64,000 nucleotides of DNA. It comes from Microlunatus speluncae (GTDB lineage: Bacteria; Actinomycetota; Actinomycetes; Propionibacteriales; Propionibacteriaceae). Where the stretch lies: positions 1 through 64,000 of the forward strand of contig NZ_VKCZ01000015.1 in assembly GCF_009299835.1 (NCBI RefSeq), in the 5' to 3' direction. The translations under genes were made by a program, and so were the position numbers. Below, in pieces: positions 7,328-15,504 of the stretch. The notes beneath the pieces were generated by a model. That model was not told the origin of the DNA. It saw nothing but the letters and a program-made list of their open reading frames with translations, and searched no databases. Position 1 is the first letter of the stretch. Every line of letters begins with the position of its first letter.

Positions 7328-8922
7328 GATCGGAGCTCCGTCCGGATCAGCGTGCGGTCGTACTTCCCGTTGGCCGAGCGGGGCAGTTCCTCGCGGACGA
7401 TCACTTCGGACGGCACCTGGAACAGCGGCAGTTCGCGCCGCATCGCCGCGATCAGGGCGGTCGGCGTCAACGGGTGGCCGTTCTCGGTGGCCAGCAGCAC
7501 GATCCGTTGCCCCAGCCGTTCGTCCGCGACGCCGAGGGCAACCGCGTCCCGGACCATGCCGGTGGCGTAGGCGGCCTCCTCGATCTCGGTCGGGCTGACC
7601 CGGTAGCCGGAGGTCTTGATCATCTCGTCGTTGCGCCCGACGAAGTAGAGATAGCCGTCCTCGTCCCGGACCACCCGGTCGCCGGACCAGACGGCGAGCT
7701 CGGACTGTCGCCAGCCGTCCGTCAGGCCCGGGACCGGGCGGAACCGTTCGCTCGTCCGGACGGGATCGTTCCAATACCCGAGGGCGACCAGGCTCCCCCG
7801 ATGCACCAGCTCGCCCTCCTCACCCGGGTCGCAACGAGACCCATCCGGACGGACCACGAGGATCTCCGCATTGGGAATGGCCTGGCCGATCGAGTCCGGG
7901 CGGAGATCCACCTGAGCCGGCTCGAGATAGGTCGAACGGAAGGCCTCGGTCAGGCCGTACATCAGGTACGGCAGCGCGGTCGGAAACAGGGTGCGCAGCT
8001 GGGCCAGCGTGCTCCGCGGCATCCGGCCACCGGTGTTGGCGAAGTAGCGCAGCCGCTCCCGCGCCTCGGCCGGCCACTCGACGCTGATCAACTGCAGCCA
8101 CAGCGGCGGCACACAGGTCAGCCCGGTCACGCCGTGCCGCTGGCACAGCCGGGCCACCTCGGCCGGCAGCAGATAGTTCATCAGCACGACGTGCGCCCCG
8201 GCCAGGAATCCCGTGGTCAGCTGGCTGAAGCCGGCGTCGAAGCTGAGCGGCAGCACGGACAAGATCACGTCGTGATGATCATTGCGCAGATAGCCCGCGA
8301 CGCTCTCGGCGCCGGCGATCAGGTTGCGGTGGCTGAGCACCACACCCTTCGGACTGCCGGTGCTGCCCGAGGTGTAGAGGATCGCCGCCGGGTCGAGATC
8401 GACGCCGGCCGGCGTCGGGTTCGGCTCCGCCCGGGTCGCGGCGGTGATCACCGATTCCAGGGTCTGGATCCGCGGACCGCCGTCCGGCAGCGCGTGCTGG
8501 GGCGGTGGCCCGATGATCAGGATGTGTTCCAGCGACGCCATGCCGCTCAGCACCGGCAGCAGCGAAGCCAGCCGTTCGGTTGTGGTGATCAGGAGCCGCG
8601 CCGTGCAGTCCCGCACGATGTGGCCGACCTGCGGTGCCCGGAGCACCGGATTGATCGGTACGAACAGCCCGTCCGCGACCGACGTGCCGAAGATCGCCTG
8701 CACCGTCTCGATCCGCTTCTCGGCGAACACCGCGACCCGGTCACCACGGCCGAGACCCAGCCCGGCCAGCCCGGCGCCGACGGCGGCGACACCGCGCCAC
8801 AGCTCCGCGTAGTCGAGCGTCCGGTCTCCGACGGTCAACGCTGCTGCCGTCGGTCGGATCGTCGCGCTGTGTTCGATCAGGTGATGCAGCCTGGTCCGTG
8901 GCCCATTGATGATCATGGTCAT
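7324..8922 (-). CDS. AMP-forming acyl-CoA/ACP ligase, exosortase-A-associated type
   Basis: A 532-residue ANL-superfamily adenylating enzyme. The phosphate-binding loop ILYTSGSTGSPKG lies near residue 176, the YGLTE motif near 320, the hinge region FVGRNDEMIKTSGYRVSP near 425, and the C-terminal lysine motif ANGKYDR close to the end, so all core motifs look intact. The family activates a carboxylate with ATP and transfers it to CoA or a carrier protein. A GGGGAG ribosome binding site precedes the chosen ATG, which overlaps the UDP-glucose dehydrogenase stop by four bases. Together with the following decarboxylase and carrier protein it recalls the TIGR03098/03099 pair of exosortase-A loci; the natural substrate is unknown. 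Confidence 0.82.
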   Translation of the reverse strand: MTMIINGPRTRLHHLIEHSATIRPTAAALTVGDRTLDYAELWRGVAAVGAGLAGLGLGRGDRVAVFAEKRIETVQAIFGTSVADGLFVPINPVLRAPQVGHIVRDCTARLLITTTERLASLLPVLSGMASLEHILIIGPPPQHALPDGGPRIQTLESVITAATRAEPNPTPAGVDLDPAAILYTSGSTGSPKGVVLSHRNLIAGAESVAGYLRNDHHDVILSVLPLSFDAGFSQLTTGFLAGAHVVLMNYLLPAEVARLCQRHGVTGLTCVPPLWLQLISVEWPAEARERLRYFANTGGRMPRSTLAQLRTLFPTALPYLMYGLTEAFRSTYLEPAQVDLRPDSIGQAIPNAEILVVRPDGSRCDPGEEGELVHRGSLVALGYWNDPVRTSERFRPVPGLTDGWRQSELAVWSGDRVVRDEDGYLYFVGRNDEMIKTSGYRVSPTEIEEAAYATGMVRDAVALGVADERLGQRIVLLATENGHPLTPTALIAAMRRELPLFQVPSEVIVREELPRSANGKYDRTLIRTELRS

Positions 8923-10271
8923 CGTCTCCCCATCCCCCGATAGGTCCAGCCCGCCGCCCGCCAGCGGTCCGGGTCCAGAGCGTTGCGGCCGTCCAAGATC
9001 ACCGGCCGGTCGACGAGTTCGCGCAGCACGGTCGGATCCAGCTGCACGTACTGCCGCCATTCGGTGAGCAGCAGCACCAGGTCGGCGCAGTCGACCGCGT
9101 CGTCCAACGAGGTCGTGACGCTGAGCCGCGGGTGGCTGCGGGCGACGTTGTCGACCGCCTGCGGATCGGTGATCACGACCCGGGCCCCGAGCGTGGTCAA
9201 CTGCTCGGCCACGTCGAGCGCCGGGGAGTCCCGGATGTCGTCGCTCTCCGGCTTGAACGCCGCCCCGAGGATGGCGATCCGCCGCCCCGCCACCGAACCA
9301 CCGCTGGCCTCCACGGCCAGCTCGGTCATCAGCGAGCGCCGGCGCAGGTTGATCGCGTCCACCTCACGCAGGAAGGTCACCGACGACCCGGCGCCGAGCT
9401 CGTCGGCCCGGGCGACGAAGGCACGGATGTCCTTGGGCAGGCAGCCACCGCCGAAGCCGAGGCCGGCGCCGAGGAAGCGGCGGCCGATCCGCCGATCATG
9501 ACCGATCGCGTCCGCCAGTTGCACCACGTCGCCACCGGCGGCCTCGCACAGATCGGCCATCGCGTTGATGAAGGAGATCTTGGTCGCCAGGAACGCGTTC
9601 GCCGCCACCTTGGTCAGCTCCGCCGTCGGATAGTCGGTGATCACCACCGGGGTGCTGTTGGCCAACGCCTTGGCGTAGACCCGGTTGAGCAGCTCGACCG
9701 CGACGTCGCCGGTCGCGTCGTCGGGCACCCCGTAGACCAGCCGGTCCGGGGCCAGGGTGTCCTTCACCGCGTGGCCCTCACGCAGGAACTCCGGGTTCCA
9801 GGCCAGCACGGCCGCCGGCTCGACCGCGTGGATCCGGTCCCGCAGCCGGGCCGCGGTGCCGACCGGAACGGTGGACTTGCCGACCACCAGATCGCCCGGC
9901 TTCAGGTACGGCAGCAGCCCGTCCACCGCGGCGTCGAGGTGCCGCAGGTCGGCCGCGTAGCTGCCCTGCTGCTGCGGCGTTCCGACACAGAGGAAGTGGA
10001 TCCGGGCCTGGCGGACCTCGGCCGGATCGGTCCCGAACCGCAGCCGGCCGACCCCGACGCCGTCGGACAACAGCTCGGCCAACTGCGGTTCGTAGAACGG
10101 CGGCCGCCCCTGGGCCAGCCGGTCGATCTTGGGCTGATCGACGTCCAGGCCGATCACGGTGTGCCCGAGGGCCGCCATCGACGCGGCATGCACCGCGCCC
10201 AGATAGCCGCAGCCGATCACCGAGACCGTGAGGTAGCTCTCGGCCAGCTCCGGGTCAGGAAGATTGATCAT
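8919..10271 (-). CDS. UDP-glucose/GDP-mannose 6-dehydrogenase
   Basis: A 450-residue nucleotide-sugar dehydrogenase that oxidises the C6 hydroxyl of a UDP- or GDP-sugar to the uronic acid with two NAD+. The N-terminal Rossmann motif (VSVIGCGYLGAVHA) is followed by the conserved GKSTVPVGT and NPEFLREGHA segments, the catalytic cysteine in GGGCLPKD near residue 262, and the C-terminal UDP-binding domain (GAAFKPESDDIRDSP). The family is usually UDP-glucose 6-dehydrogenase, but the substrate cannot be fixed from these motifs. It provides the acidic sugar donor for the polymer. Four-base overlaps with both neighbouring genes indicate translational coupling inside the operon. Confidence 0.92.
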   Translation of the reverse strand: MINLPDPELAESYLTVSVIGCGYLGAVHAASMAALGHTVIGLDVDQPKIDRLAQGRPPFYEPQLAELLSDGVGVGRLRFGTDPAEVRQARIHFLCVGTPQQQGSYAADLRHLDAAVDGLLPYLKPGDLVVGKSTVPVGTAARLRDRIHAVEPAAVLAWNPEFLREGHAVKDTLAPDRLVYGVPDDATGDVAVELLNRVYAKALANSTPVVITDYPTAELTKVAANAFLATKISFINAMADLCEAAGGDVVQLADAIGHDRRIGRRFLGAGLGFGGGCLPKDIRAFVARADELGAGSSVTFLREVDAINLRRRSLMTELAVEASGGSVAGRRIAILGAAFKPESDDIRDSPALDVAEQLTTLGARVVITDPQAVDNVARSHPRLSVTTSLDDAVDCADLVLLLTEWRQYVQLDPTVLRELVDRPVILDGRNALDPDRWRAAGWTYRGMGRR

Positions 10272-11686
10272 GGTGTGGTCCGATCGCGAATGAACCGACG
10301 CAACTCCGATTCGTCGGTGAGGTCGACATATCTGCGGCCCTGCTCGTCGAACGCCGGCTCGAACGACTCGTGCATCAGATCCGCCTCGTCCGGGTCGAAC
10401 GGCTCGTCGGGCTCGTGTTCCGTCTCGGTCAGCCGGTCGTAGAGATCGACGTACGCCAGCGACTGCGGCCGCCAGTCCAGCTCGGCCGACACCCGCCGCC
10501 GGGCCCGGAGTCCGAGCTCCACCCGAAGCCGGGGATCGTCCAACAGGGCGACGACCTGATCGGCGAACGCCTCGCGATCACCGGAGGGCACGTAGCGCAC
10601 CGAGTCGCCGCCGGAGACCCTGGTCTCGATCAGGTCGAAGGCCACCGACGGCAGCGCGTAGGCCATGTATTCCATCGTCTTGTTCATCGTCGAGACGTCG
10701 TTCAGGGGCGTCTTGAGGTCCGGGCTGAGCCCGACATCGGCAACGCTCAGATGCTCGGCGATCATGGACCGGTCGGCCCGCCCGGTGAACGTCACGTAGT
10801 CGTCCAGTCCGAGCTCGGTGGTCCGCCGCCGGAGGTCGGCCAGGCAGTCGCCGAAGCCGAGCAAGGTGGCGTGCACGTCGCGCCGGCCGCGCCGGTGGAC
10901 CAGGTCGTCCATCACGTCGATGATCACGTCGACCCCGTCCTGCGGCCCCATGATGCCGAGATAGACCAGGCTGAACTTCGCCCGCCGCTTCGGCTCGGTC
11001 GGATAGACCGGCCGCATCGTCCGGGTGTCCGGGCCGCTGCGGACCACGGTGACGTCGGCCGGTGATCGCCGGCCGCGAGCGATCGCGATGCCACGGTAGG
11101 ACTCGTTGGTGGAGATCACCTTGTCCGCCACCCGGTACGTCATCCGTTCCAGCCACCGCAGCCCGGCCAGCTCGGCCCGCCCCTTGGCCGACTGCGGGAC
11201 ACCGAACCGGGACAGGAAGAGCTCCGGATTCAGGTCGTGCTGGTCGAACACGAAGGACACCCGCCGGGCCCGCCAGAGCCACGCCAGCAGCCAGTACGTG
11301 TCCGGCGGGTTGCATGCCTGGATCACGGTGAAGTGGTGCCGGCGCCAGACCGTCATCGACAGCCAGGCCGTGCGCAACCAGCTGTAACTGAACTCCAGCA
11401 GGAATCCGGCCAGCCCGCGGGCCTCCGGTGCCGGCCGGTACTTGTACAGATGCACGCCGTCCAGCCACTGCTCGGGCGGATCGTCGGGCCCCTTGGGACA
11501 GATCACGCTGACCCGGTAGCCGGCCGCGACCAGGGCCTGGCACTCCAGCCAGACCCGGCGGTCCAGCGGCACCGGGAGGTTCTGCACGATGATCAAGATG
11601 TGTTCGGCCGGGGCGGTCGACGTGGCCGGCACCGACGGCGCGACGAGCGACAGGGCGGTAGTCATGGTTGTGGTCCGTTTTCTCAC
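10268..11686 (-). CDS. Family 4 glycosyltransferase
   Basis: A 472-residue GT-B glycosyltransferase. The acceptor domain begins HILIIVQNLPVPLDRRVWLECQAL, typical of GT4 enzymes in exopolysaccharide and teichuronic clusters; the donor domain carries LVYLGIMGPQDGVD and a late catalytic region (NKTMEYMAYALPSVAFD) in place of the standard E-x7-E loop. The GTG start is supported by an AGGAGG site six bases upstream and overlaps the preceding stop by four bases (GTGA). A 50-residue C-terminal acidic tail follows the last GT-B helix and is unusual. Likely transfers a sugar to the growing repeat unit. Confidence 0.87.
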   Translation of the reverse strand: MRKRTTTMTTALSLVAPSVPATSTAPAEHILIIVQNLPVPLDRRVWLECQALVAAGYRVSVICPKGPDDPPEQWLDGVHLYKYRPAPEARGLAGFLLEFSYSWLRTAWLSMTVWRRHHFTVIQACNPPDTYWLLAWLWRARRVSFVFDQHDLNPELFLSRFGVPQSAKGRAELAGLRWLERMTYRVADKVISTNESYRGIAIARGRRSPADVTVVRSGPDTRTMRPVYPTEPKRRAKFSLVYLGIMGPQDGVDVIIDVMDDLVHRRGRRDVHATLLGFGDCLADLRRRTTELGLDDYVTFTGRADRSMIAEHLSVADVGLSPDLKTPLNDVSTMNKTMEYMAYALPSVAFDLIETRVSGGDSVRYVPSGDREAFADQVVALLDDPRLRVELGLRARRRVSAELDWRPQSLAYVDLYDRLTETEHEPDEPFDPDEADLMHESFEPAFDEQGRRYVDLTDESELRRFIRDRTTP

Positions 11687-12720
11687 CGGGAACCTCCTCG
11701 TACCACGGCCGGCGAACCGGCCTCGGGGATGGCGATCCGCGCAGCGCCGGTGCCGTCGGCCGGGGTGACCCAGACGTCGGTGACCGTTGCCTCGTCGCCG
11801 GGACGCGGGATGGCGTACAGGAGGTGGCCGTTGTCCAGCCACTCCACTTGATCATCGACCGAACGATCGTCGGCGATCATGGTCTCGACCCCGCTGGCGA
11901 GATCGAGGACGGCGATCCGCCACTCGACCGGCACCTGCTGCGGGAGTCGCTTCTTGTAGGCGATCTTGGTGCCGTCTGGCGACAGCGACGGACATTCGAC
12001 GTTGCCGCGGATCGAGGTCAGGGTCCGTTTCGACACCGATCCGCGCATCAGCCAGGTGCTGTCGGCGATGGCGGCGGTGACGTAGAAGGTGTCGTCGTCG
12101 GCGGCGAACGTGACGCCCCAGAAGTTGCGGTTGACCGCGGTCATCGGGCGCCCGTCGACGACCGCCGCGAACTCCTCGAGATTGCCGACCCGGCGGCCGT
12201 CGTGCCGCACGATCGTCTCGGTGGAGAAGGACGATCCGGCGTAGGAGTGACCGGTGACGAACGTCGTCGTCGCCACCATCGCGCCGTCGGCCGACATCCG
12301 CACCCGGCTGGGCAGACCGATGAGCTCCTCCTCGGCGACCGGCCGAAGTCGATCATCGAGACTGATCAGGCGATAGCTGGGCACGATGCCCCGCTTCGCC
12401 GCGACGCAGGCACTGGAGCCGGGGGTGGCATAGATCCGTTCACAGCCGAGGTCGAGCACGGTCCGCGGCCCGGCCGCGTCGTCGGCGCCGACCACGGCGA
12501 GCTTGCCGTAGTCGGGCCCGAGCCGGCTGGACCGGAAGACGATGTGCGGCCCCTCCAGCGCCGGGATCGAGCCGACCGGCGTGGCCTCGGTCGGCGCCCC
12601 GGTGACGGCCCGGGTGCTGTTCTGGACCAGGTAGATCCCGGCCGCTCCGAGCGCGATCACACTGATCGCCACCAGCAGCGTGATCCGGAGCCGGGTGGTG
12701 ATCATCGGTGGGCTGATCAT
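11683..12720 (-). CDS. Membrane-anchored WD40/TolB-like beta-propeller protein
   Basis: A 345-residue protein with one N-terminal membrane segment (ITLLVAISVIALGAAGIYLV) and an extracytoplasmic domain made of repeats reminiscent of TolB/PD40 propellers (for example CPSLSPDGTKIAYKKR and VEWLDNGHLLYAIP). Its start overlaps the MFS stop by four bases. Propellers like this commonly act as scaffolds or bind carbohydrate or peptide. In this operon it might coordinate export or assembly of the polysaccharide at the membrane; this role is inferred, not shown by the sequence. Confidence 0.68.
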   Translation of the reverse strand: MISPPMITTRLRITLLVAISVIALGAAGIYLVQNSTRAVTGAPTEATPVGSIPALEGPHIVFRSSRLGPDYGKLAVVGADDAAGPRTVLDLGCERIYATPGSSACVAAKRGIVPSYRLISLDDRLRPVAEEELIGLPSRVRMSADGAMVATTTFVTGHSYAGSSFSTETIVRHDGRRVGNLEEFAAVVDGRPMTAVNRNFWGVTFAADDDTFYVTAAIADSTWLMRGSVSKRTLTSIRGNVECPSLSPDGTKIAYKKRLPQQVPVEWRIAVLDLASGVETMIADDRSVDDQVEWLDNGHLLYAIPRPGDEATVTDVWVTPADGTGAARIAIPEAGSPAVVRGGSR

Positions 12721-13988
12721 GACGCCGCCGCCCTGCGGCCGGCCTTGGCCAGCAGCCAGCCGGCGACCGGGATGACGGCCAGCAGCCCGGTGGCGACGAC
12801 CAGCAAAGCGGTCCGCTGATCGGTGAACTGCCAGAGCACTCCGAAGCCGACCGACGCGCCGAACCGGGCGATCGCGACCACCGTCTGGGCGGCGGCGATC
12901 CCACTGGCCCGGCCGCTTTCCGGCGCCTCCTGTGCGGCCAGGGCGCTGAGCACCCCGTCGGTGGCCGCGTAGTAGAGCCCGAGCAGGCCCAGGATCGCGA
13001 TCACGCCGACGATCCCGACCTCGCCGCCGGCGGTGATCAGGTACGCGACGAGCAGCAGCACCTGGCCGCCGAGGAAGATCTTCCAGCGGCCGAACCGGTC
13101 GGCCAGCCGGCCGAACGGGACGGCGAGCAGCAGGTAGGTCGCGCTGGTGCCGACGAAGAGCAGCGGGAAGGCCTGCGGCGGGATGCCGCCGGAGTCGGCC
13201 AGCGCCAGATAGATGAAGCCGTCGCCGATCGTCATCAGGCCGAGCAGACCGGCGGCGATCAACAACCGGGCGTTCCGCGGCCGCACCAGGTCCCGCCAGC
13301 GGGGCCGGTCGGGGCGCCCCTCGACCGCCGCGGTCAGGGCCCGGTTGCGTTTGGCGCCGGGCACCGCGAGCACCAGGACGGCCACGCCGATCACGGCGAA
13401 CGCCGCCGAGACGGCGAACACCGACCGGTAGCCGCCGAGCCCGTACGGCACCGTGACCAAGATCGCGAACGCGAGCAGCGGGCCGATCAACGCCCCGGTG
13501 GTGTCCAGCGCGCGGTGCACGCCGAAGTTGCGGCCGAGGGCGCGCGGATCGGAGGCGGCGGCGATCATGGCGTCCCGCGGCCCGGTCCGCAGCCCCTTGC
13601 CCAACCGGTCGACGCTGATCATCGCGGTGATCGGCCAGAATCCCTGCAGCAGCAGCAATCCGAACCTGGACGCCGCCGAGGAGGCGTAGCCCAGCGTGGC
13701 GATCGGCTTCGGCCGCCGGGTGGTGTCGGCCCAGAAGCCGCCGACCAGCCGGACCAGAGCCGACACGGCCTGGTTGATCCCGTCGATGAAGCCGTACGCC
13801 AGCGGCCCGAAGCCGAGGACGACGGTGAGGTAGAGCGGCAGCACGGCGGCCACCGACTCCGACGAGACGTCGGTGAGCAGGCTGACCAGACCGAGCCCGA
13901 TCACCGTCGCCGGGATCCGGCTCTTGATGCCACCGGGGACGCCCTTGGCTTTGGAGCCGGTCGGGGATTCACGCAGCGAGACGTACAT
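12717..13988 (-). CDS. MFS transporter
   Basis: A 423-residue protein with about eleven to twelve hydrophobic helices and the major facilitator inter-helix signature (GGFWADTTRRPKP after helix 2 and GRLADRFGRWK in the second half). It begins immediately after the acetyltransferase stop without a gap. No Wzx-type flippase is visible in the operon, so this transporter could move a precursor or product across the membrane, but MFS proteins are not established polysaccharide flippases and the substrate is unknown. The basic N-terminus (SPTGSKAKGVPGGIKSR) is cytoplasmic. Confidence 0.85.
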   Translation of the reverse strand: MYVSLRESPTGSKAKGVPGGIKSRIPATVIGLGLVSLLTDVSSESVAAVLPLYLTVVLGFGPLAYGFIDGINQAVSALVRLVGGFWADTTRRPKPIATLGYASSAASRFGLLLLQGFWPITAMISVDRLGKGLRTGPRDAMIAAASDPRALGRNFGVHRALDTTGALIGPLLAFAILVTVPYGLGGYRSVFAVSAAFAVIGVAVLVLAVPGAKRNRALTAAVEGRPDRPRWRDLVRPRNARLLIAAGLLGLMTIGDGFIYLALADSGGIPPQAFPLLFVGTSATYLLLAVPFGRLADRFGRWKIFLGGQVLLLVAYLITAGGEVGIVGVIAILGLLGLYYAATDGVLSALAAQEAPESGRASGIAAAQTVVAIARFGASVGFGVLWQFTDQRTALLVVATGLLAVIPVAGWLLAKAGRRAAAS

Positions 13989-14609
13989 CTAGCCCGCCTC
14001 GCGGACCCGCACCGGGCCGAGTTCGATCACGCCGGACACCGAGCTCGCGTACCGCCGGCCGCAACGGCAGCGCAGCGCCTTGTCCAGCCGTTGGCCGCAG
14101 GCGCAGACCCAGCCGTGCTGGCGCGCCGGGTTGCCGGCCATCAGGGCATGGTCCGGCACGTCGGTGGTCAGCACCGCGCCGGCGCCGGCGAACGCGTTGT
14201 GCCCGATGGTGATCCCGCAGACCACGATCACGCCCGCGCCGAGTGTGGCACCGTCGCAGACCCTGGTCGAGAGCAGGTCGGGCCAGCTGCGCTTGATGCT
14301 GGCCCGCGGCCGCAGATCGTTGGTGAAGATCACTCCGGGGCCGAGGAAGACATCGTTCTCGATCCACACCCCGTCGAAGATCATCACCTGGTTCTTGACC
14401 GTCACCCGGTCGCCGAGCTCGGCGCCCCCTTCGACGAAAGCACCGCCGCCGATATTGCAGTCCCGCCCGATTCGGGCGCCGGCCATGACATGGGCGAACG
14501 CCCAGATCCGAGTTCCCGCACCGACCTCGTTGCTGTCGCACAATCCCTGCGGATGGACGAATACCCCGTCCGCTGGGTTGGTGTTCGGTGCCGGCGCCAT
14601 CGCCGACAT
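13989..14609 (-). CDS. Hexapeptide-repeat sugar N-acetyltransferase (WbpD/FdtC-like)
   Basis: A 206-residue left-handed beta-helix acyltransferase. Isoleucine/valine-rich hexapeptide turns run from about residue 15 to 155 (for example TRIWAFAHVMAGARIGRDCNIGGGAF), and NDLRPRASIKRSW matches the acceptor loop of WbpD/FdtC-type enzymes that acetylate 3-amino sugars on a nucleotide carrier. A C-terminal tail with CACGQRL and CRCGRRY resembles a small zinc ribbon that some homologues share. It is the first gene of the nine-gene operon. It suggests that the polymer contains an N-acetylated 3-amino sugar or its uronate, although the aminotransferase and oxidase needed to make it are not in this window. 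Confidence 0.83.
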   Translation of the reverse strand: MSAMAPAPNTNPADGVFVHPQGLCDSNEVGAGTRIWAFAHVMAGARIGRDCNIGGGAFVEGGAELGDRVTVKNQVMIFDGVWIENDVFLGPGVIFTNDLRPRASIKRSWPDLLSTRVCDGATLGAGVIVVCGITIGHNAFAGAGAVLTTDVPDHALMAGNPARQHGWVCACGQRLDKALRCRCGRRYASSVSGVIELGPVRVREAG

Positions 14610-15504
14610 CAGCAGACACCGGAGTTCGGTACGGAATTCCGCACATGCAAAACCGCTATTCTGGCAAACATCATGCCCCCCGACTTTCCCAGAAGCTGCC
14701 CGTCACCCCCGTGACGGCGCAAGTCAGCAGCCATGACTCCGTGGGTTCGAGTTAAGAGGTGTGAGGAGTCGATCGGGCCAATTCACCGACGCGCGCTCCT
14801 ACAAACCCCTGAGTAATCTCCCCCCGTGACTCAAGGTAACTGGAGCGTAACCCGTCCCGGGACGCTTCGCTAGAAGTTTCAAGAATTCGTTGCCCAGCAC
14901 CCTCCTGGAGGGGCGTACGGCGGCCAGCCTCGCTGCAGACGAGGCGCGAGGACGACCTCGCTCGGACATCGGTGGGGGCAAACTTCGATGCCTGGCGATG
15001 ATCGTCGACCGCCGCACGCGGCCTATGAATTCATCGAAGGTTCTTCCGTTCCTCGCGGCGATTTCGTGCCGTTTCAGACTTGGCGACCGCGTCCGGGCCC
15101 AGGACGCTCGTCATGACGACGGCGTCGGCCGTTCGCGTTAATAACCCCGATTTCATAAGGGTCCATCCCCCGTGACCGTCGGACCGGCCCGCCTCCCTTG
15201 CGCGGCCGGACCGAACGTCTCTCCAAAGGATACCCTTTCGGCGCTGTTCGGCAGGGAAGGCGAACAACCCGTTCGCGGAGATAAGTTGCAAAGAGTATGC
15301 AACCTCGGTGGATTGTTTTCTCCGGTTCTGGAATTCGACGCGGCGTTAACCGACTTCGGCCTTCGACGGAAGTAAGGCAACCTTACCGTCTCGGTTATGA
15401 CCATGATCGAAGAGCTGGGACGGGATCCGCGCTCATCGGCCCGCGCAGCCGACGAGAAGGGCCAGGGCGAGCCGGGCGGCGGCCACCCACTAGGATCAGC
15501 GGCC
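14610..15504. other. Long AT-richer intergenic region between divergent genes
   Basis: About 0.9 kb separates the polysaccharide operon from the esterase gene. It holds no convincing large gene but several small palindromes: CCGTCAC-N4-GTGACGG (14700-14717), CCCTCC-T-GGAGGG (14900-14912), GCGAGG-N4-CCTCGC (14946-14961), GTTGCA-N7-TGCAAC (15285-15303) and GTAAGG-CAA-CCTTAC (15372-15386). The first three would lie in a long 5' leader if the operon promoter is distal. The last two precede the esterase gene and look like operators; the final one only loosely resembles a DtxR/IdeR box. I recognise no known riboswitch. Confidence 0.6.
15031..15156 (-). CDS. Possible 41-residue leader peptide or gene remnant
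   Basis: An ATG on the reverse strand opens a 41-residue frame (MKSGLLTRTADAVVMTSVLG..., ending in a basic KNLR). GGGGGA lies upstream at a rather long spacing. The central codons have high third-position GC like real genes here, the ends do not. It lies within the long spacer upstream of the polysaccharide operon and in the same direction, so it might be a leader peptide or the remains of a larger protein. No family is recognised. Confidence 0.25.
   Translation of the reverse strand: MKSGLLTRTADAVVMTSVLGPDAVAKSETARNRREERKNLR

Noticed and set aside
14610..15030. Possible riboswitch in the EPS operon leader
   Set aside because: Several small hairpins exist but I could not fit a c-di-AMP, c-di-GMP or other known consensus; kept only as an unexplained region.
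15372..15386. DtxR/IdeR iron box in front of the esterase gene
   Set aside because: GTAAGG-CAA-CCTTAC is a perfect palindrome but only loosely resembles the iron-box consensus, and the gene has no iron link.
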